From assembly GCF_000349325.1 (NCBI RefSeq), contig NC_020504.1, positions 2,018,053 to 2,082,052 on the forward strand: DNA of 64,000 nucleotides, given 5' to 3'. Of this stretch, positions 50,176 to 59,397 are shown piece by piece (the stretch's first letter is position 1; every line of letters begins with the position of its first letter). The position numbers and the translations under genes are program-made. Under the pieces are notes generated by a model, which was not told the DNA's origin, did not search any database, and was given only the letters and a program-made list of their open reading frames with translations. The DNA comes from Streptomyces davaonensis JCM 4913. GTDB lineage: Bacteria; Actinomycetota; Actinomycetes; Streptomycetales; Streptomycetaceae.

Positions 50176-51039
50176 GTGTACGACCCCTCCCATCTGCGGA
50201 CCTTCCTGGCGGTGTCCCAGACGCTGAGCTTCACTCAGGCCGCCCGGCGGCTCGGCCTGCGGCAGTCGACGGTCAGCCAGCATGTGCGGCGCCTGGAGGA
50301 CGCGGCGGGCCGACAGCTCTTCGCCCGGGACACCCACTCCGTGGAGCTGACCGAGGACGGCGAGGCGATGCTCGGCTTCGCGCGGCGGATCCTGGAGGTC
50401 CATGAGCAGGCGACAGCCTTCTTCACCGGCACCCGGCTGCGCGGCCGGCTGCGCTTCGGCGCCTCGGAGGACTTCGTCCTGACCCGGCTGCCGGAGATCC
50501 TGGAGGGCTTCCGCTACGAGCACCCCGAGGTGGACCTGGAGCTGACGGTCGAGCTCTCGGGCACCCTGCACGAACAGCTGGCCGCCGGGAAGCTGGACCT
50601 CGTCCTCGCCAAGCGGCGCCCCGAGGACCCGCGGGGCGAGCCGGTCTGGCGCGACCGGCTGGTGTGGATCGGCGCCGAGCGGCTCCGCCTGGAGGCGGAC
50701 CGGCCGGTGCCGCTGATCGTCTATCCGCCGCCGGGCATCACCCGCGCCCTCGCCCTGGAGGCCCTGGAGCGGCAGGGCCGCCAGTGGCGGATCGTATGCA
50801 CCAGCGGCAGCCTCAACGGCCTCATCGCGGCGGCGCGGGCGGGCCTGGGTGTGATGGCCCACTCCCGCGGCCTGATCCCGCCCGGTCTGGTCCGGATGCC
50901 GGAGCGGTCGGGGCTCCCGGAGCTGGGCAGGGTGGACTTCGTCCTGGTCCACGGCCGACGCCGCCCGGCGGCCCAGGGCGCTGCGGACGCCTTGGCCGCG
51001 GCGATCCTCGCGGGCGGTGACCGATTGCACCGCCGCTGA
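50176..51039 (+). CDS. LysR-family transcriptional regulator
   Basis: 287 residues. N-terminal helix-turn-helix (about 3-62): DPSHLRTFLAVSQTLSFTQAARRLGLRQSTVSQHVRRLEDAAGRQLFARDTHSVELTEDG. It is followed by the two-lobed co-inducer domain (LRGRLRFGASEDFVLTRLPEILEGFRYEHPEVDLELTVELSGTL to the C-terminus). Divergent from the BASS transporter gene, so the two very likely form a regulator/target pair responding to the transported anion. The start is GTG at 50176, with GAGGG directly before it. Confidence 0.93.
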   Translation: MYDPSHLRTFLAVSQTLSFTQAARRLGLRQSTVSQHVRRLEDAAGRQLFARDTHSVELTEDGEAMLGFARRILEVHEQATAFFTGTRLRGRLRFGASEDFVLTRLPEILEGFRYEHPEVDLELTVELSGTLHEQLAAGKLDLVLAKRRPEDPRGEPVWRDRLVWIGAERLRLEADRPVPLIVYPPPGITRALALEALERQGRQWRIVCTSGSLNGLIAAARAGLGVMAHSRGLIPPGLVRMPERSGLPELGRVDFVLVHGRRRPAAQGAADALAAAILAGGDRLHRR

Positions 51040-51261
51040 TCGGTCGTACAGATTCGGTGGAGATTACGGCGCGGAAACTTACTCAACCGTCGGCTTTCTG
51101 TCCGACCCTTCCCCATGTGCGTGCATTTTCGGTGACGGTTCAGCGGCGGCCCGGACCTCGTTCGGTATTTCACCCCCTCCCGTCCTGCCGGAGGGTCGGG
51201 TAGCTTTCACGGCCAGCGCGGAGCGTCACCGATGACGGGGCAAAGGAGCGGGGAGCGGGGT

Positions 51262-53088
51262 TTGCGCGAGTTCACCAACCCTCCGTTGGCGTTGGCACCG
51301 CCGGTGGGCGGACTGGCCGACGTGGTGTTCCAGCATGCCCAGGAGAACCCGGCGCACGTGGCGCTCGGCCGCAAGGACGAGACGGGGCAGTGGCGGGACG
51401 TGACCGCCGCCGAGTTCCGCGACGAGGTGCTCGCCCTCGCCAAGGGGCTGCTCGCCCGGGGCGTCCGGTTCGGCGACCGGGTCGCGATCATGTCCCCCAC
51501 CCGCTACGAGTGGACCCTGTTCGACTTCGCCCTGTGGACCATCGGCGCCCAGGTGGTGCCGATCTACCCGACCTCCTCGGCCGAGCAGTGCTTCTGGATG
51601 CTCTACGACGCCGAGGTGACGGCGGCGATCGTGGAGCACGAGGACCACGCGATGACCATCGCCACCGTCATCGATCGGCTGCCGCACCTGCGCGAGCTGT
51701 GGCAGCTCGACGCGGGCTGCGTGCAGGAGCTGTACGACGCGGGCGCCCACCTCGACGACGACGTGGTGCACCGGCACCGCCAGGCGGTCACCCCGGACTC
51801 GGTCGCGACCGTCATCTACACCTCCGGCACCACCGGCCGCCCCAAGGGCTGTGTCATCACGCACGGCAACTTCATGTTCGAGGCGGACACCGTCATCGAG
51901 CGCTGGGAGCCGGTGTTCCACTCCAAGAAGGGCGACGAGGCGGCGACCCTGCTCTTCCTGCCGCTCGCGCATGTCTTCGGGCGGATGGTGCAGGTCGCCG
52001 CGATCCGCGGCGGTGTCCGCTTCGGCCATCAGCCGCAGATGAACGCGGCCGCGCTGCTGCCCGACCTCGCCGCGTTTCGGCCGACGTTCTTCCTCGCCGT
52101 GCCGTACATCTTCGAGAAGGTCTTCAACGCCGCCCGCCGCAAGGCCGAGAAGGAGGGCCGGGCCGGCGCCTTCGAGAAGGCCGTCGACGTGGCCGTGAGG
52201 TACGCGGACGCCATGGAGGCCAAGGCCTGGGGCATCGGCCCCGGACCGTCGGCGGGCCTGCGGATGCAGCACCAGCTCTTCGACAAGCTCGTCTACGGCA
52301 AGATGCGCGCGGCGATGGGCGGCCGGATCCGGCACGCCATGTCCGGCGGCTCGGCGATGGACCGCAAGCTCGGCCTGTTCTTCGCGGGCGCGGGCGTGCA
52401 CATCTACGAGGGCTACGGGCTGACCGAGTCGACCGCGGCGGCCACCGCCAACCCGCCCGAGCGCACCCGCTACGGCACCGTCGGGCAGCCCATCCCCGGA
52501 ATGACCGTGCACATCGCGGACGACGGCGAGATCTGGCTGAACGGCGGCAATGTCTTCCAGGGCTATCTGAACAACCCCAAGGCCACCGACGAGACCCTGC
52601 ACGACGGCTGGCTCGCCACCGGCGACCTCGGCGCGCTGGACGAGGACGGCTATCTCACCATCACCGGGCGCAAGAAGGAGATCCTGGTGACCTCGGGCGG
52701 CAAGAGCGTCTCGCCCGGAGTGCTGGAGGAGCGGGTCCGGGACCATCCGCTGGTCGCCCAGTGCATCGTCGTCGGCAATGACCGCCCGTACGTCGCGGCC
52801 CTGGTCACGCTGGAGCAGGAGGCCGTCGAGCACTGGCTGAGCATGCGGGACAAGCCGCTGATGAGCCCGGCCCAGCTGGTGACGGACGCCGACCTGGAGA
52901 CGGAGGTGCGGCGGGCGGTGGTCGCCGCCAACACCCTCGTCTCGCAGGCCGAGTCGATCCGGACCTTCCGTATCCTCGCCCAGCCGTTCACCGAGGAGCA
53001 CGGATTGCTCACCCCGTCGCTGAAGCTGAAGCGCAAGGCGATCGAGAAGGCCTACGCGGGCGAGGTCGAGGCGCTGTACACGGCCTGA
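51262..53088 (+). CDS. Long-chain acyl-CoA ligase (AMP-forming)
   Basis: 608 residues, ANL superfamily; activates a fatty acid via acyl-AMP to its CoA ester. Motifs: YTSGTTGRPKGCVITHGNF (P-loop), FLPLAHVFGRMVQ, AMSGGSAMDRKLGLFF, YEGYGLTESTAAATANPP, GDLGALDEDGYLTITGRKKEILVTSGGKSVSPGVLEERVRDHP, and LKLKRKAIEKAY with the catalytic C-terminal Lys. The TTG at 51262 with GGAGCGGGG six bases upstream is preferred because the family start REFTNPPLA follows it. An ATG at 51232 is in frame but has no ribosome site. Stands alone; the 192-base upstream region shows no recognisable site. Confidence 0.9.
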   Translation: MREFTNPPLALAPPVGGLADVVFQHAQENPAHVALGRKDETGQWRDVTAAEFRDEVLALAKGLLARGVRFGDRVAIMSPTRYEWTLFDFALWTIGAQVVPIYPTSSAEQCFWMLYDAEVTAAIVEHEDHAMTIATVIDRLPHLRELWQLDAGCVQELYDAGAHLDDDVVHRHRQAVTPDSVATVIYTSGTTGRPKGCVITHGNFMFEADTVIERWEPVFHSKKGDEAATLLFLPLAHVFGRMVQVAAIRGGVRFGHQPQMNAAALLPDLAAFRPTFFLAVPYIFEKVFNAARRKAEKEGRAGAFEKAVDVAVRYADAMEAKAWGIGPGPSAGLRMQHQLFDKLVYGKMRAAMGGRIRHAMSGGSAMDRKLGLFFAGAGVHIYEGYGLTESTAAATANPPERTRYGTVGQPIPGMTVHIADDGEIWLNGGNVFQGYLNNPKATDETLHDGWLATGDLGALDEDGYLTITGRKKEILVTSGGKSVSPGVLEERVRDHPLVAQCIVVGNDRPYVAALVTLEQEAVEHWLSMRDKPLMSPAQLVTDADLETEVRRAVVAANTLVSQAESIRTFRILAQPFTEEHGLLTPSLKLKRKAIEKAYAGEVEALYTA

Positions 53089-53101
53089 ACCGGGCGGCGG
53101 G

Positions 53102-53884
53102 TCACACGAGTTGGTAGCCGCGCAGATTGCCGAGCAGCATGTGGCAGTCCTGGAGCGAGCCCGAAGTGTCGCCCAGGGAGCGGTAGATGCCCCACTTCGG
53201 GCGCACCCGGTCGGCGAGGAAGGTGTCCACGCCGGTCCGTGACCGGTCGATCAGCGTCGTGCCGCCCTGGCGCAGGATCCAGCGCACCGAGCCCGACGTA
53301 CCGTCGCCGACCTTGATCTGGAAGTCGACGTCGGTCCATGAGTTGTGCAGCGGCGCGAGCGGGGTGCGGCCGACGAGGATGTTCGCGATGTGCAGCTTGA
53401 GCTCGATGGTCTGCACCCCGTCGACCCGGCGCAGCGACTGCACGACGATCGGCTGGGTGCCGGTGCCGGGCTGCTTCATCTGCATGATGTGCGTGAAGCT
53501 GGTCGTGGCCTTCAGCGAGCTCGGGATGTACATCGAGTACGTGATCCGCCAGGTCTGTCCGGGCAGCCAGCGCAGATGGGTCCCGGACGAGGTGCGCAGG
53601 CCGGTGACCTCCTGGCGCTGGCGGTCGGTGGAGGCGTCCCGGTCCACCATGTGCATGTTGAAGCGCCAGTTGGCGCCCTCGGTGCGAATGTGCGGCTGTC
53701 CTGCGGGGTGCGAGTCGGCGCGGTCGTCCTCGATGGTCTCGAAGGCGCCGAGCCCGTCGGCGCTCGCCGACGGCGACCACTTCAGCTGCCAGGAGGCGGC
53801 CTGTGCGGGGGTGGCGGGAAGACCGACGGCGGCGGTCGCACCGCCGAGGGCGGCGCCGAGCAGGGTCCTGCGAGTGGGGTTCAT
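53102..53884 (-). CDS. Tat-exported jelly-roll protein, polysaccharide-lyase-like
   Basis: 260 residues. The N-terminus MNPTRRTLLGAALGGATAAVGLPATPAQA is a twin-arginine signal. The mature part is beta-rich, with WQLKWSPSASADGLGAFETIEDDR, NWRFNMHMVDRD, RQEVTG (a Thr/Arg segment), WRITYSMYIPSSL, FTHIMQMKQPG, WTDVDFQIKVGDGTSGSVRWILRQGG, and RPKWGIYRS. It resembles heparin-lyase-I-like or alginate-lyase-like proteins, so it probably acts on an acidic polysaccharide outside the cell. No catalytic residues can be assigned with confidence. ATG at 53884 with GAGGGAG upstream. Confidence 0.75.
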   Translation of the reverse strand: MNPTRRTLLGAALGGATAAVGLPATPAQAASWQLKWSPSASADGLGAFETIEDDRADSHPAGQPHIRTEGANWRFNMHMVDRDASTDRQRQEVTGLRTSSGTHLRWLPGQTWRITYSMYIPSSLKATTSFTHIMQMKQPGTGTQPIVVQSLRRVDGVQTIELKLHIANILVGRTPLAPLHNSWTDVDFQIKVGDGTSGSVRWILRQGGTTLIDRSRTGVDTFLADRVRPKWGIYRSLGDTSGSLQDCHMLLGNLRGYQLV

Positions 53885-54086
53885 GGCTGCTCCCTCATGA
53901 CATCGTGGGGGGTTCACGTACATGGACGCAGTTCACCATTACGTCCGATGGCGCCATTAGAGAGTCCCGGTATGACGGTCCACGGTCAATGGTCCGGACT
54001 GATTCACCGAACAGGAATGCAGCACGGCCCGTGATCGTTGACGATATGTAGTACCACCTGACGACAACCGTAAGGATCAAGAGCTC

Positions 54087-54923
54087 GTGAGCAGCAAGGT
54101 CCCCCCGATCATCCTCAACAACGGCGTCGAGATGCCCCAGCTGGGCTTCGGTGTCTGGCAGGTGCCGGACGACGAGGCGGAGCAGGCGGTCGGCACCGCG
54201 CTGGAGGCCGGGTACCGCAGCATCGACACAGCGGCGATCTACGGCAACGAGGAGGGCACCGGCAAGGCCATCGCCGCCTCCGGCATCCCCCGTGACGAGG
54301 TCTTCGTCACCACCAAGCTCTGGAACGCGGACCAGGGGTACGACTCCACCCTGCGCGCCTTCGACAGCTCGCTGGCCAAGCTGGGCCTGGACTACATCGA
54401 CCTGTACCTCATCCACTGGCCCCTGCCGTCCAAGAACAAGTACGTGGACAGCTACAAGGCCTTCGAGAAGCTGTACTCCGACGGCCGCGTCAAGGCGATC
54501 GGCGTGTCCAACTTCCTGCCCGAGCACCTGGAGCGGCTGCTGGGCGAGACGTCGATCGTCCCGGCGATCAACCAGATCGAGCTGCACCCGCATCTCCAGC
54601 AGCGCGCCTCCCGCGAGTTCCACGGGGAGCAGGGCATCCACACCGAGGCCTGGTCGCCGCTGGGCCAGGGCAAGGGCCTGCTGGAGGTCCCGGCGATCGT
54701 GGCCATCGCCCAGAAGCACAACCGCACCCCGGCCCAGATCGTGCTGCGCTGGCACCTCCAGCTCGGCAACGTGGTCATCCCGAAGTCCGTCACCCCCTCC
54801 CGTATCCGGGAGAACATCGACGTCTTCGACTTCACCCTCGACACCGAGGACCTGGCCGCGATCAGCGCCCTCAACGAGGACCGGCGGATCGGCCCGAACC
54901 CGGCGACGTTCGACATCGGCTGA
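54087..54923 (+). CDS. Aldo/keto reductase (2,5-diketo-gluconate reductase type)
   Basis: 278 residues, NADPH-dependent TIM barrel. The catalytic tetrad is complete: Asp47 and Tyr52 in SIDTAAIYGNE, Lys77 in VTTKLWN, His110 in YLIHWPLP. Other family motifs are GVSNFLPEHLERLL, NQIELHPHLQQ, EAWSPLGQGKGLL, and the cofactor-binding IPKSVTPSRIRENIDVFDF. It reduces keto sugars or aldehydes in the cytoplasm. GTG at 54087 with AAGGA upstream. It ends at a shared hairpin with the convergent SDR gene. Confidence 0.92.
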   Translation: MSSKVPPIILNNGVEMPQLGFGVWQVPDDEAEQAVGTALEAGYRSIDTAAIYGNEEGTGKAIAASGIPRDEVFVTTKLWNADQGYDSTLRAFDSSLAKLGLDYIDLYLIHWPLPSKNKYVDSYKAFEKLYSDGRVKAIGVSNFLPEHLERLLGETSIVPAINQIELHPHLQQRASREFHGEQGIHTEAWSPLGQGKGLLEVPAIVAIAQKHNRTPAQIVLRWHLQLGNVVIPKSVTPSRIRENIDVFDFTLDTEDLAAISALNEDRRIGPNPATFDIG

Positions 54924-54935
54924 GACACCGTCATA

Positions 54936-54966
54936 TGTGGGCGGCCCGGCCGACGGGCCGCCCACA
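54936..54966. terminator. Bidirectional hairpin between AKR and SDR genes
   Basis: A perfect 13-base stem (54936-54948 with 54954-54966) with the loop GCCGA lies between the stops at 54923 (plus) and 54971 (minus). No T-run. Confidence 0.85.
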
Positions 54967-54970
54967 CGCG

Positions 54971-55672
54971 TCAGTTGGGCTGCCCGATCGGCCGTACGAC
55001 GATGGTGTTCACGTCGACCCCGTGCGGCTGCCGGATCGCCCAGACGATCGAGTCGGCGAGCTGGTCCGCGGTGAGCAGATGGCCGGGCGGCAGGCTGCCG
55101 TTGCTGTCCCAGAACGGCGTCTCCACCCGGCCGGGCGCGATCAGCGTGACGCCGACGCCCCACTCGGTCACCTCACGGCGGGTGTTCTCGGCGAGCCCCG
55201 TCAACGCCCACTTGGTCGCGCCGTAGAGGTTGCCCGGCGTGTGCACGAACCCGGCGACACTGCCGACCAGGACGATCCGGCCCCGGGTCTCCTTCAGGGC
55301 GTCGATCGAGGCCCGGATGAGCAGCGCCGGTCCGAGGACGTTGGTGAGGATCATCTCCGGCCAGCCCGCCGGGTCCCCCTCGGCGACCGAGTCATGGGTG
55401 GCGATGCCCGCGTTGGCGACGACCGTGTCGATCCGGCCGAACTCCTTCAGCGTGGTCTCCACGGCGCCCTTGATCTGCTCGTAGTCCGAGGCGTCCCCGA
55501 CGATCGTCAACAGGCCCTCGGGGTCCCCGAGTTCCTCGGCGAAGCCCCGAAGCCGCGCCTCGCCACGGCCGGTGACGGCCACCCGGTGCCCGGCGTCCAG
55601 CAGTTGCCGTGCAGCCGCGGCGCCGATGCCGCTCCCGCCGCCGGTGATGAGCGCGACCGGTGAGTCGGTCAT
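54971..55672 (-). CDS. Short-chain dehydrogenase/reductase
   Basis: 233 residues, classical SDR. Cofactor motif ALITGGGSGIGAAAARQL, NAG motif VVANAGIATHD, catalytic Ser138 in VLVGSVAGF, and Tyr150 and Lys154 in LYGATKWALTGL, then APGRVETPFWD. The sequence resembles NADP-dependent oxidoreductases of unknown substrate. ATG at 55672 with AGGGGG upstream. Convergent with the aldo/keto reductase gene; no functional partner is evident. Confidence 0.92.
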   Translation of the reverse strand: MTDSPVALITGGGSGIGAAAARQLLDAGHRVAVTGRGEARLRGFAEELGDPEGLLTIVGDASDYEQIKGAVETTLKEFGRIDTVVANAGIATHDSVAEGDPAGWPEMILTNVLGPALLIRASIDALKETRGRIVLVGSVAGFVHTPGNLYGATKWALTGLAENTRREVTEWGVGVTLIAPGRVETPFWDSNGSLPPGHLLTADQLADSIVWAIRQPHGVDVNTIVVRPIGQPN

Positions 55673-55730
55673 GGTTACCCCCTGTTGGTGTTCCGTGAGG
55701 GGGAGTTCATCAGTTGGAGCATTCTCGAAG

Positions 55731-58700
55731 TCAAGCCCCTGCGCAGGTGGAGCGGTACCCGGCCGAGGGGAAGTAGCGGTTCCACTGCGCCCGCGTCAGC
55801 CCGCCGCCGGCCCGGTCGCACACGGTGGCCGCGGCTCGGTCCGGGGCCAACGGCAGGAGCCGCCCGGCGAGATGCGGGGTGCTGACGCGCAGGGTGCCGT
55901 CGTGGGCGGTGATACTCAGGGCGAGCACCGGGCTGTCCCCGGCCGGGAGCACGGCGGGCGGCAGACTCGGCGTGGCCGTCTCCCAGACGTGCACGGAACC
56001 GTCGGGTGCGCTCGCCGCGAGGAGGGAGCCGTCGGCGGAGAACGCGAGGGTCTCGTCGCGCGCCGTGGACCCGGCCGCCCTGAGGACCGCTGTCCGGCGC
56101 CAGGTGTGCTTGTCCCACAGGGTGACCCGGCCCTTGAGATCGGCGACGGCGAGGAATCGGCCGTCGCGGCTGAAGGCGGCCGCGCGCAGGTAGTCCTCCC
56201 CCTCAACTCCCTTGATTTCTGGGCGCGGTTCGCCGGTCTTCGTATCCACCAACACGCCCTCCGCGGTGAGCGCAGTGCGCCCGTCGGGGTCGCGGGCGAG
56301 TGTCTCGGTACCGGCGAAGCCGGTGCGCGGTGCACGCTGCGCCGCCCGCGAGTGCCAGGTGTCGTCCATGAGTCCATGCAGCGAGAGGGTGTGTACGACG
56401 CTGGTCCGGCCGCCTTCCCGGTAGCGCAGGACGCCCTGGGCGGGGTCGAGCCTGAGGTCCCCGATCGTCTGACCAGCGACGGGGTAGGTCAGCAGCGGCT
56501 CACGCGGGCCGTCGTCCGCGGGGGCCGGGAGGTCCGTACGCCACAGGGTGAAGGAGCCCGAGCCCCAGGCCAGGGCGTAGCTGTCGGCGAACTCCACGCG
56601 GTTCACGCCGCCCGCGACCGGCAGCCGGGGGCGCTCCCGACCGGCCCTGAAGTCCCAGGTGACGATCCCTTCGGGTGAAGCGGAGGCCACGGCCCGACCG
56701 TCGGGCGTGAAGGTGAGTTCCCCTGCGCACAGGGCCTGTTCGGTCGCCTCCGGGATGTTCCCGGTGACCAGGCGGCCCTCGTCGCCGTCGAGGACCCGTA
56801 GCCGTGTTCCGTCCTGGGCGCACCAGGCGAGGTGCCGGTCGTCTTGGCTGAGCACCGGCAGGGCGCCGTCGTCGTCGCCCCGGTCGTAGCGCAGGAGACG
56901 CCGCTCCTCGCGGGCGTCCCACAGTTCCAGGGTCGCCCGTCCGTCGGCTGCGTCGCGGTTGAGCCGCCGCAGGAGAAGTGTTTCGCCGCCTCTGCCGAAG
57001 GCGACGTCCGTGTCGGTCCACGGGCCGGTCGGCAGCCGGTGTGTGCTGCCGTCCGCGAGCCCGGCGATCACCAGGCCGTTCCGACTGCCGGGGGTGCGGT
57101 AGGCGACGCGGCGGCCGTCGTCGCTGACGTCGACCACACCCTCGGAGAGCCCGTCGAGCCGCACCGACCTCAGCTGCCGGTGGCTCGGCACATCCCACTG
57201 AACGGCCTCGTCGCGCACGACCGTTGTCAGGATCCGGCCGTCCCGGCTCAGCCACGCGGGCGCGTTGAGGGCGCGGCCGCCTTCCTCGGGCTGGACGAAG
57301 GCGTCCTGTTCGCTCTGGGCCGCGGCCGTGCGCAGGGCGGTGCGGGTCTCGGGGAGATCGGCGGTGCGCCAGGCGGCGAGGGCGAGGCGCATCGCGGTGC
57401 GTGGCTCGGTGTCCCGCAGGGTGTCGACGAGTTCGGCGGCCCGGCGGGCCTCGGCCTCGTCGCGCTGCCGGGAACTGACCCCACTCTGCCGCCAGGCGGC
57501 CACCCCGGCGACCACGGCCAGACAGAGCAGCACCGCAAGGGCGCCGGTCAGGGCGCGCAGCCTGCGGGCCGCCCGGGTCGCGGAGCGCCGGGCGCCCTCG
57601 TGGGCGGCGACACTCGCGGCCAGGAAGTCCCTTTCCGCACCGCTCAGTTCGGCCCCGTCACCGAAGGCGTCCTGCGCCTCCGTCAGCCGTATCCCCCGGT
57701 ACAACGCGCCCGCGTCGCCGCCCAACTCGGCCCAGGTGTGGGCGGCTTCGGTGAGCCGTCGGTGCAGGCGGAGGCGTTCGCGGTCCTCCTCGACCCAGCC
57801 GCGCAGCCGGGGCCAGGCGCCGATCAGGGCCTCGTGGGCCAGCTCCACGGTGTCGCCGTCGACGGTCAACAGGCGCTCGCGGACCAGGCGTTCGAGCACC
57901 TCGGTGGTCGTGGCGTCGGCATCCAACTCCGTGCGGGCGACGGGCCGGCGGGTGTCCTCGGTGCCGTCGCCGGGCTGGACCAGGCGCAGCAGCAGGGCCC
58001 GGGCGGCGGCTGCCTCGGCGGGGGTGCAGCGGGCGTAGGCGGCCTCGGCGGTGTGCGCGACGGCGCCGTGGACTCCGCCGATGGCCTCGTAGGCGGCGAG
58101 GGTGAGGGCCTTGCCGGAGCGGCGGCGCCAGACCTCGCGCAGGGCGTGTGCCATCAGGGGCAGTCCGCCGGGCTCTCCGGTGACGTCGGCGACGATCCGC
58201 GCCGTGAGAGCCCGCTCGACCACCAGTCGGCGGGCGGCGGCGGGCCGGACCACGGCCTCGCGCAACCCACGCGGTGACATCGGCCCGACCAGCAACGCCG
58301 CGTCCCGCAACGCCTCGGCGAGCGGACCGTGCTCGGCGCAGCGGCCGTAGAAGTCGGCGCGCACGGCGATCACCACGCGCAGTCGCGAGGCGGGGTCGGT
58401 GGCACCGAGCAACCGCCCGAGGAACCGCTCCCGTTCGGTCGGCTCGGTGCAGAGCGTGAACAGCTCCTCGAACTGGTCGACGACGAGGAGGGTGTCGCCG
58501 GGTCCGTCGTGCGGAGTGAACAACTCCTCGTGGGCCTTGGCGGGATGGGGACCCGGGGTGAGCAACCGGATGACGGCGGGCCGGTGTTCGACGGGGTCGA
58601 CAGCCCGCAGCGCCGGAATCAGACCCGCCCTCAGCAACGACGACTTGCCGCTGCCCGACGCTCCGACGACCGCCGCGAACCGAGTGCGGGCGGTGAGGCG

Positions 58701-59078
58701 CAGGAGTTCGGCGATCAGGTCGTCCCGGCCGTGGAAGTGGTCGCCGTCGCCGGTGCCGAAGCGGGCCAGGCCCGGATAGGGACCGCCGCCGTCCTCGGGG
58801 CCGTCCGGGACCCGGGTCTCGGCGAGCGCCTCCCGCAACCGCCCCGCCCACTCCTCGGGGTCGCCGCCGCACGCGGTGACGTACGCCGTGAGCACCGCCG
58901 CCGAAGGCAGCCGTTCACCGCCCGCCGCCGCGGCCAGGGTGGGCGCCGAGTAGCCCGCGCGCTGCGCCATCGCGCGGTAGGTCAGACCGCCCGTCTCGTC
59001 GCGCAGCTTGCGCAGTTCGTACGCGAACCGCTGAACCGGACCCTCTCCGGGGTCCAGTGGTTTCTCCCGTCGTCCCAT
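55731..59078 (-). CDS. HTH-STAND ATPase with membrane segment and WD40-like propeller
   Basis: 1115 residues. N-terminal XRE/HTH-31-type DNA-binding domain (about 15-85; ELRKLRDETGGLTYRAMAQRAGYSAPTL). An nSTAND1-type P-loop NTPase follows (PYPGLARFGTGDGDHFHGRDDLI, Walker A GASGSGKSS at about 139-147, Walker B LLVVDQFEELFT near 196), with a winged-helix arm ending VELAHEALIGAWPRLRGWVEEDRERLRLHRRL. There is a single membrane helix at about 510-535 (ALTGALAVLLCLAVVAGVAAW) and a C-terminal WD40-like beta-propeller (LTFTPDGRAVASASPEGIVTWDF, LAFSADGSLLAASAPDGSVHVWE). A signal-sensing switch protein; such proteins occur in defence and in development. ATG at 59078 with GGGGAG upstream. Confidence 0.87.
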   Translation of the reverse strand: MGRREKPLDPGEGPVQRFAYELRKLRDETGGLTYRAMAQRAGYSAPTLAAAAGGERLPSAAVLTAYVTACGGDPEEWAGRLREALAETRVPDGPEDGGGPYPGLARFGTGDGDHFHGRDDLIAELLRLTARTRFAAVVGASGSGKSSLLRAGLIPALRAVDPVEHRPAVIRLLTPGPHPAKAHEELFTPHDGPGDTLLVVDQFEELFTLCTEPTERERFLGRLLGATDPASRLRVVIAVRADFYGRCAEHGPLAEALRDAALLVGPMSPRGLREAVVRPAAARRLVVERALTARIVADVTGEPGGLPLMAHALREVWRRRSGKALTLAAYEAIGGVHGAVAHTAEAAYARCTPAEAAAARALLLRLVQPGDGTEDTRRPVARTELDADATTTEVLERLVRERLLTVDGDTVELAHEALIGAWPRLRGWVEEDRERLRLHRRLTEAAHTWAELGGDAGALYRGIRLTEAQDAFGDGAELSGAERDFLAASVAAHEGARRSATRAARRLRALTGALAVLLCLAVVAGVAAWRQSGVSSRQRDEAEARRAAELVDTLRDTEPRTAMRLALAAWRTADLPETRTALRTAAAQSEQDAFVQPEEGGRALNAPAWLSRDGRILTTVVRDEAVQWDVPSHRQLRSVRLDGLSEGVVDVSDDGRRVAYRTPGSRNGLVIAGLADGSTHRLPTGPWTDTDVAFGRGGETLLLRRLNRDAADGRATLELWDAREERRLLRYDRGDDDGALPVLSQDDRHLAWCAQDGTRLRVLDGDEGRLVTGNIPEATEQALCAGELTFTPDGRAVASASPEGIVTWDFRAGRERPRLPVAGGVNRVEFADSYALAWGSGSFTLWRTDLPAPADDGPREPLLTYPVAGQTIGDLRLDPAQGVLRYREGGRTSVVHTLSLHGLMDDTWHSRAAQRAPRTGFAGTETLARDPDGRTALTAEGVLVDTKTGEPRPEIKGVEGEDYLRAAAFSRDGRFLAVADLKGRVTLWDKHTWRRTAVLRAAGSTARDETLAFSADGSLLAASAPDGSVHVWETATPSLPPAVLPAGDSPVLALSITAHDGTLRVSTPHLAGRLLPLAPDRAAATVCDRAGGGLTRAQWNRYFPSAGYRSTCAGA

Positions 59079-59128
59079 CCCCGTCTCCCCGTTCGCCCCC
59101 GTCAAGCTAACCACCGGCCCCCGGCGAA

Positions 59129-59162
59129 TTGTTGGGCACCGCGGATCGGGGCTGCCCAACAA
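59129..59162. promoter_or_regulatory. Inverted repeat TTGTTGGGCA-N14-TGCCCAACAA between the STAND gene and the GT gene
   Basis: Perfect 10-base arms (59129-59138 and 59153-59162) separated by 14 bases, 51 bases upstream of the STAND gene ATG. Ten-base arms with this spacing (arm centres 24 bases, just over two helical turns, apart) suit a dimeric regulator. The HTH domain of the STAND protein is an obvious candidate for autoregulation. Confidence 0.45.
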
Positions 59163-59397
59163 CGCCCTGACGTCTGGACTCGACGGTGCACGCCTCTCCC
59201 CTCACGCACCGGAGCCGGCCATCGCCACCGCACACGTACCCGAGTCCGTCCTCCTGCCCGACCCGCGCCCGCGCGTCCGCGTCGGCCGTCCCGGGCCGCG
59301 CCTCTCCGCCGTCGCGGTCCTGCTGCCGGTCGTCCTCAGCCTCGCCCTCGGCCTGTGGGGCGTCAGACGCGGCGGCAGCCTGTGGCGGGACGAGGCG

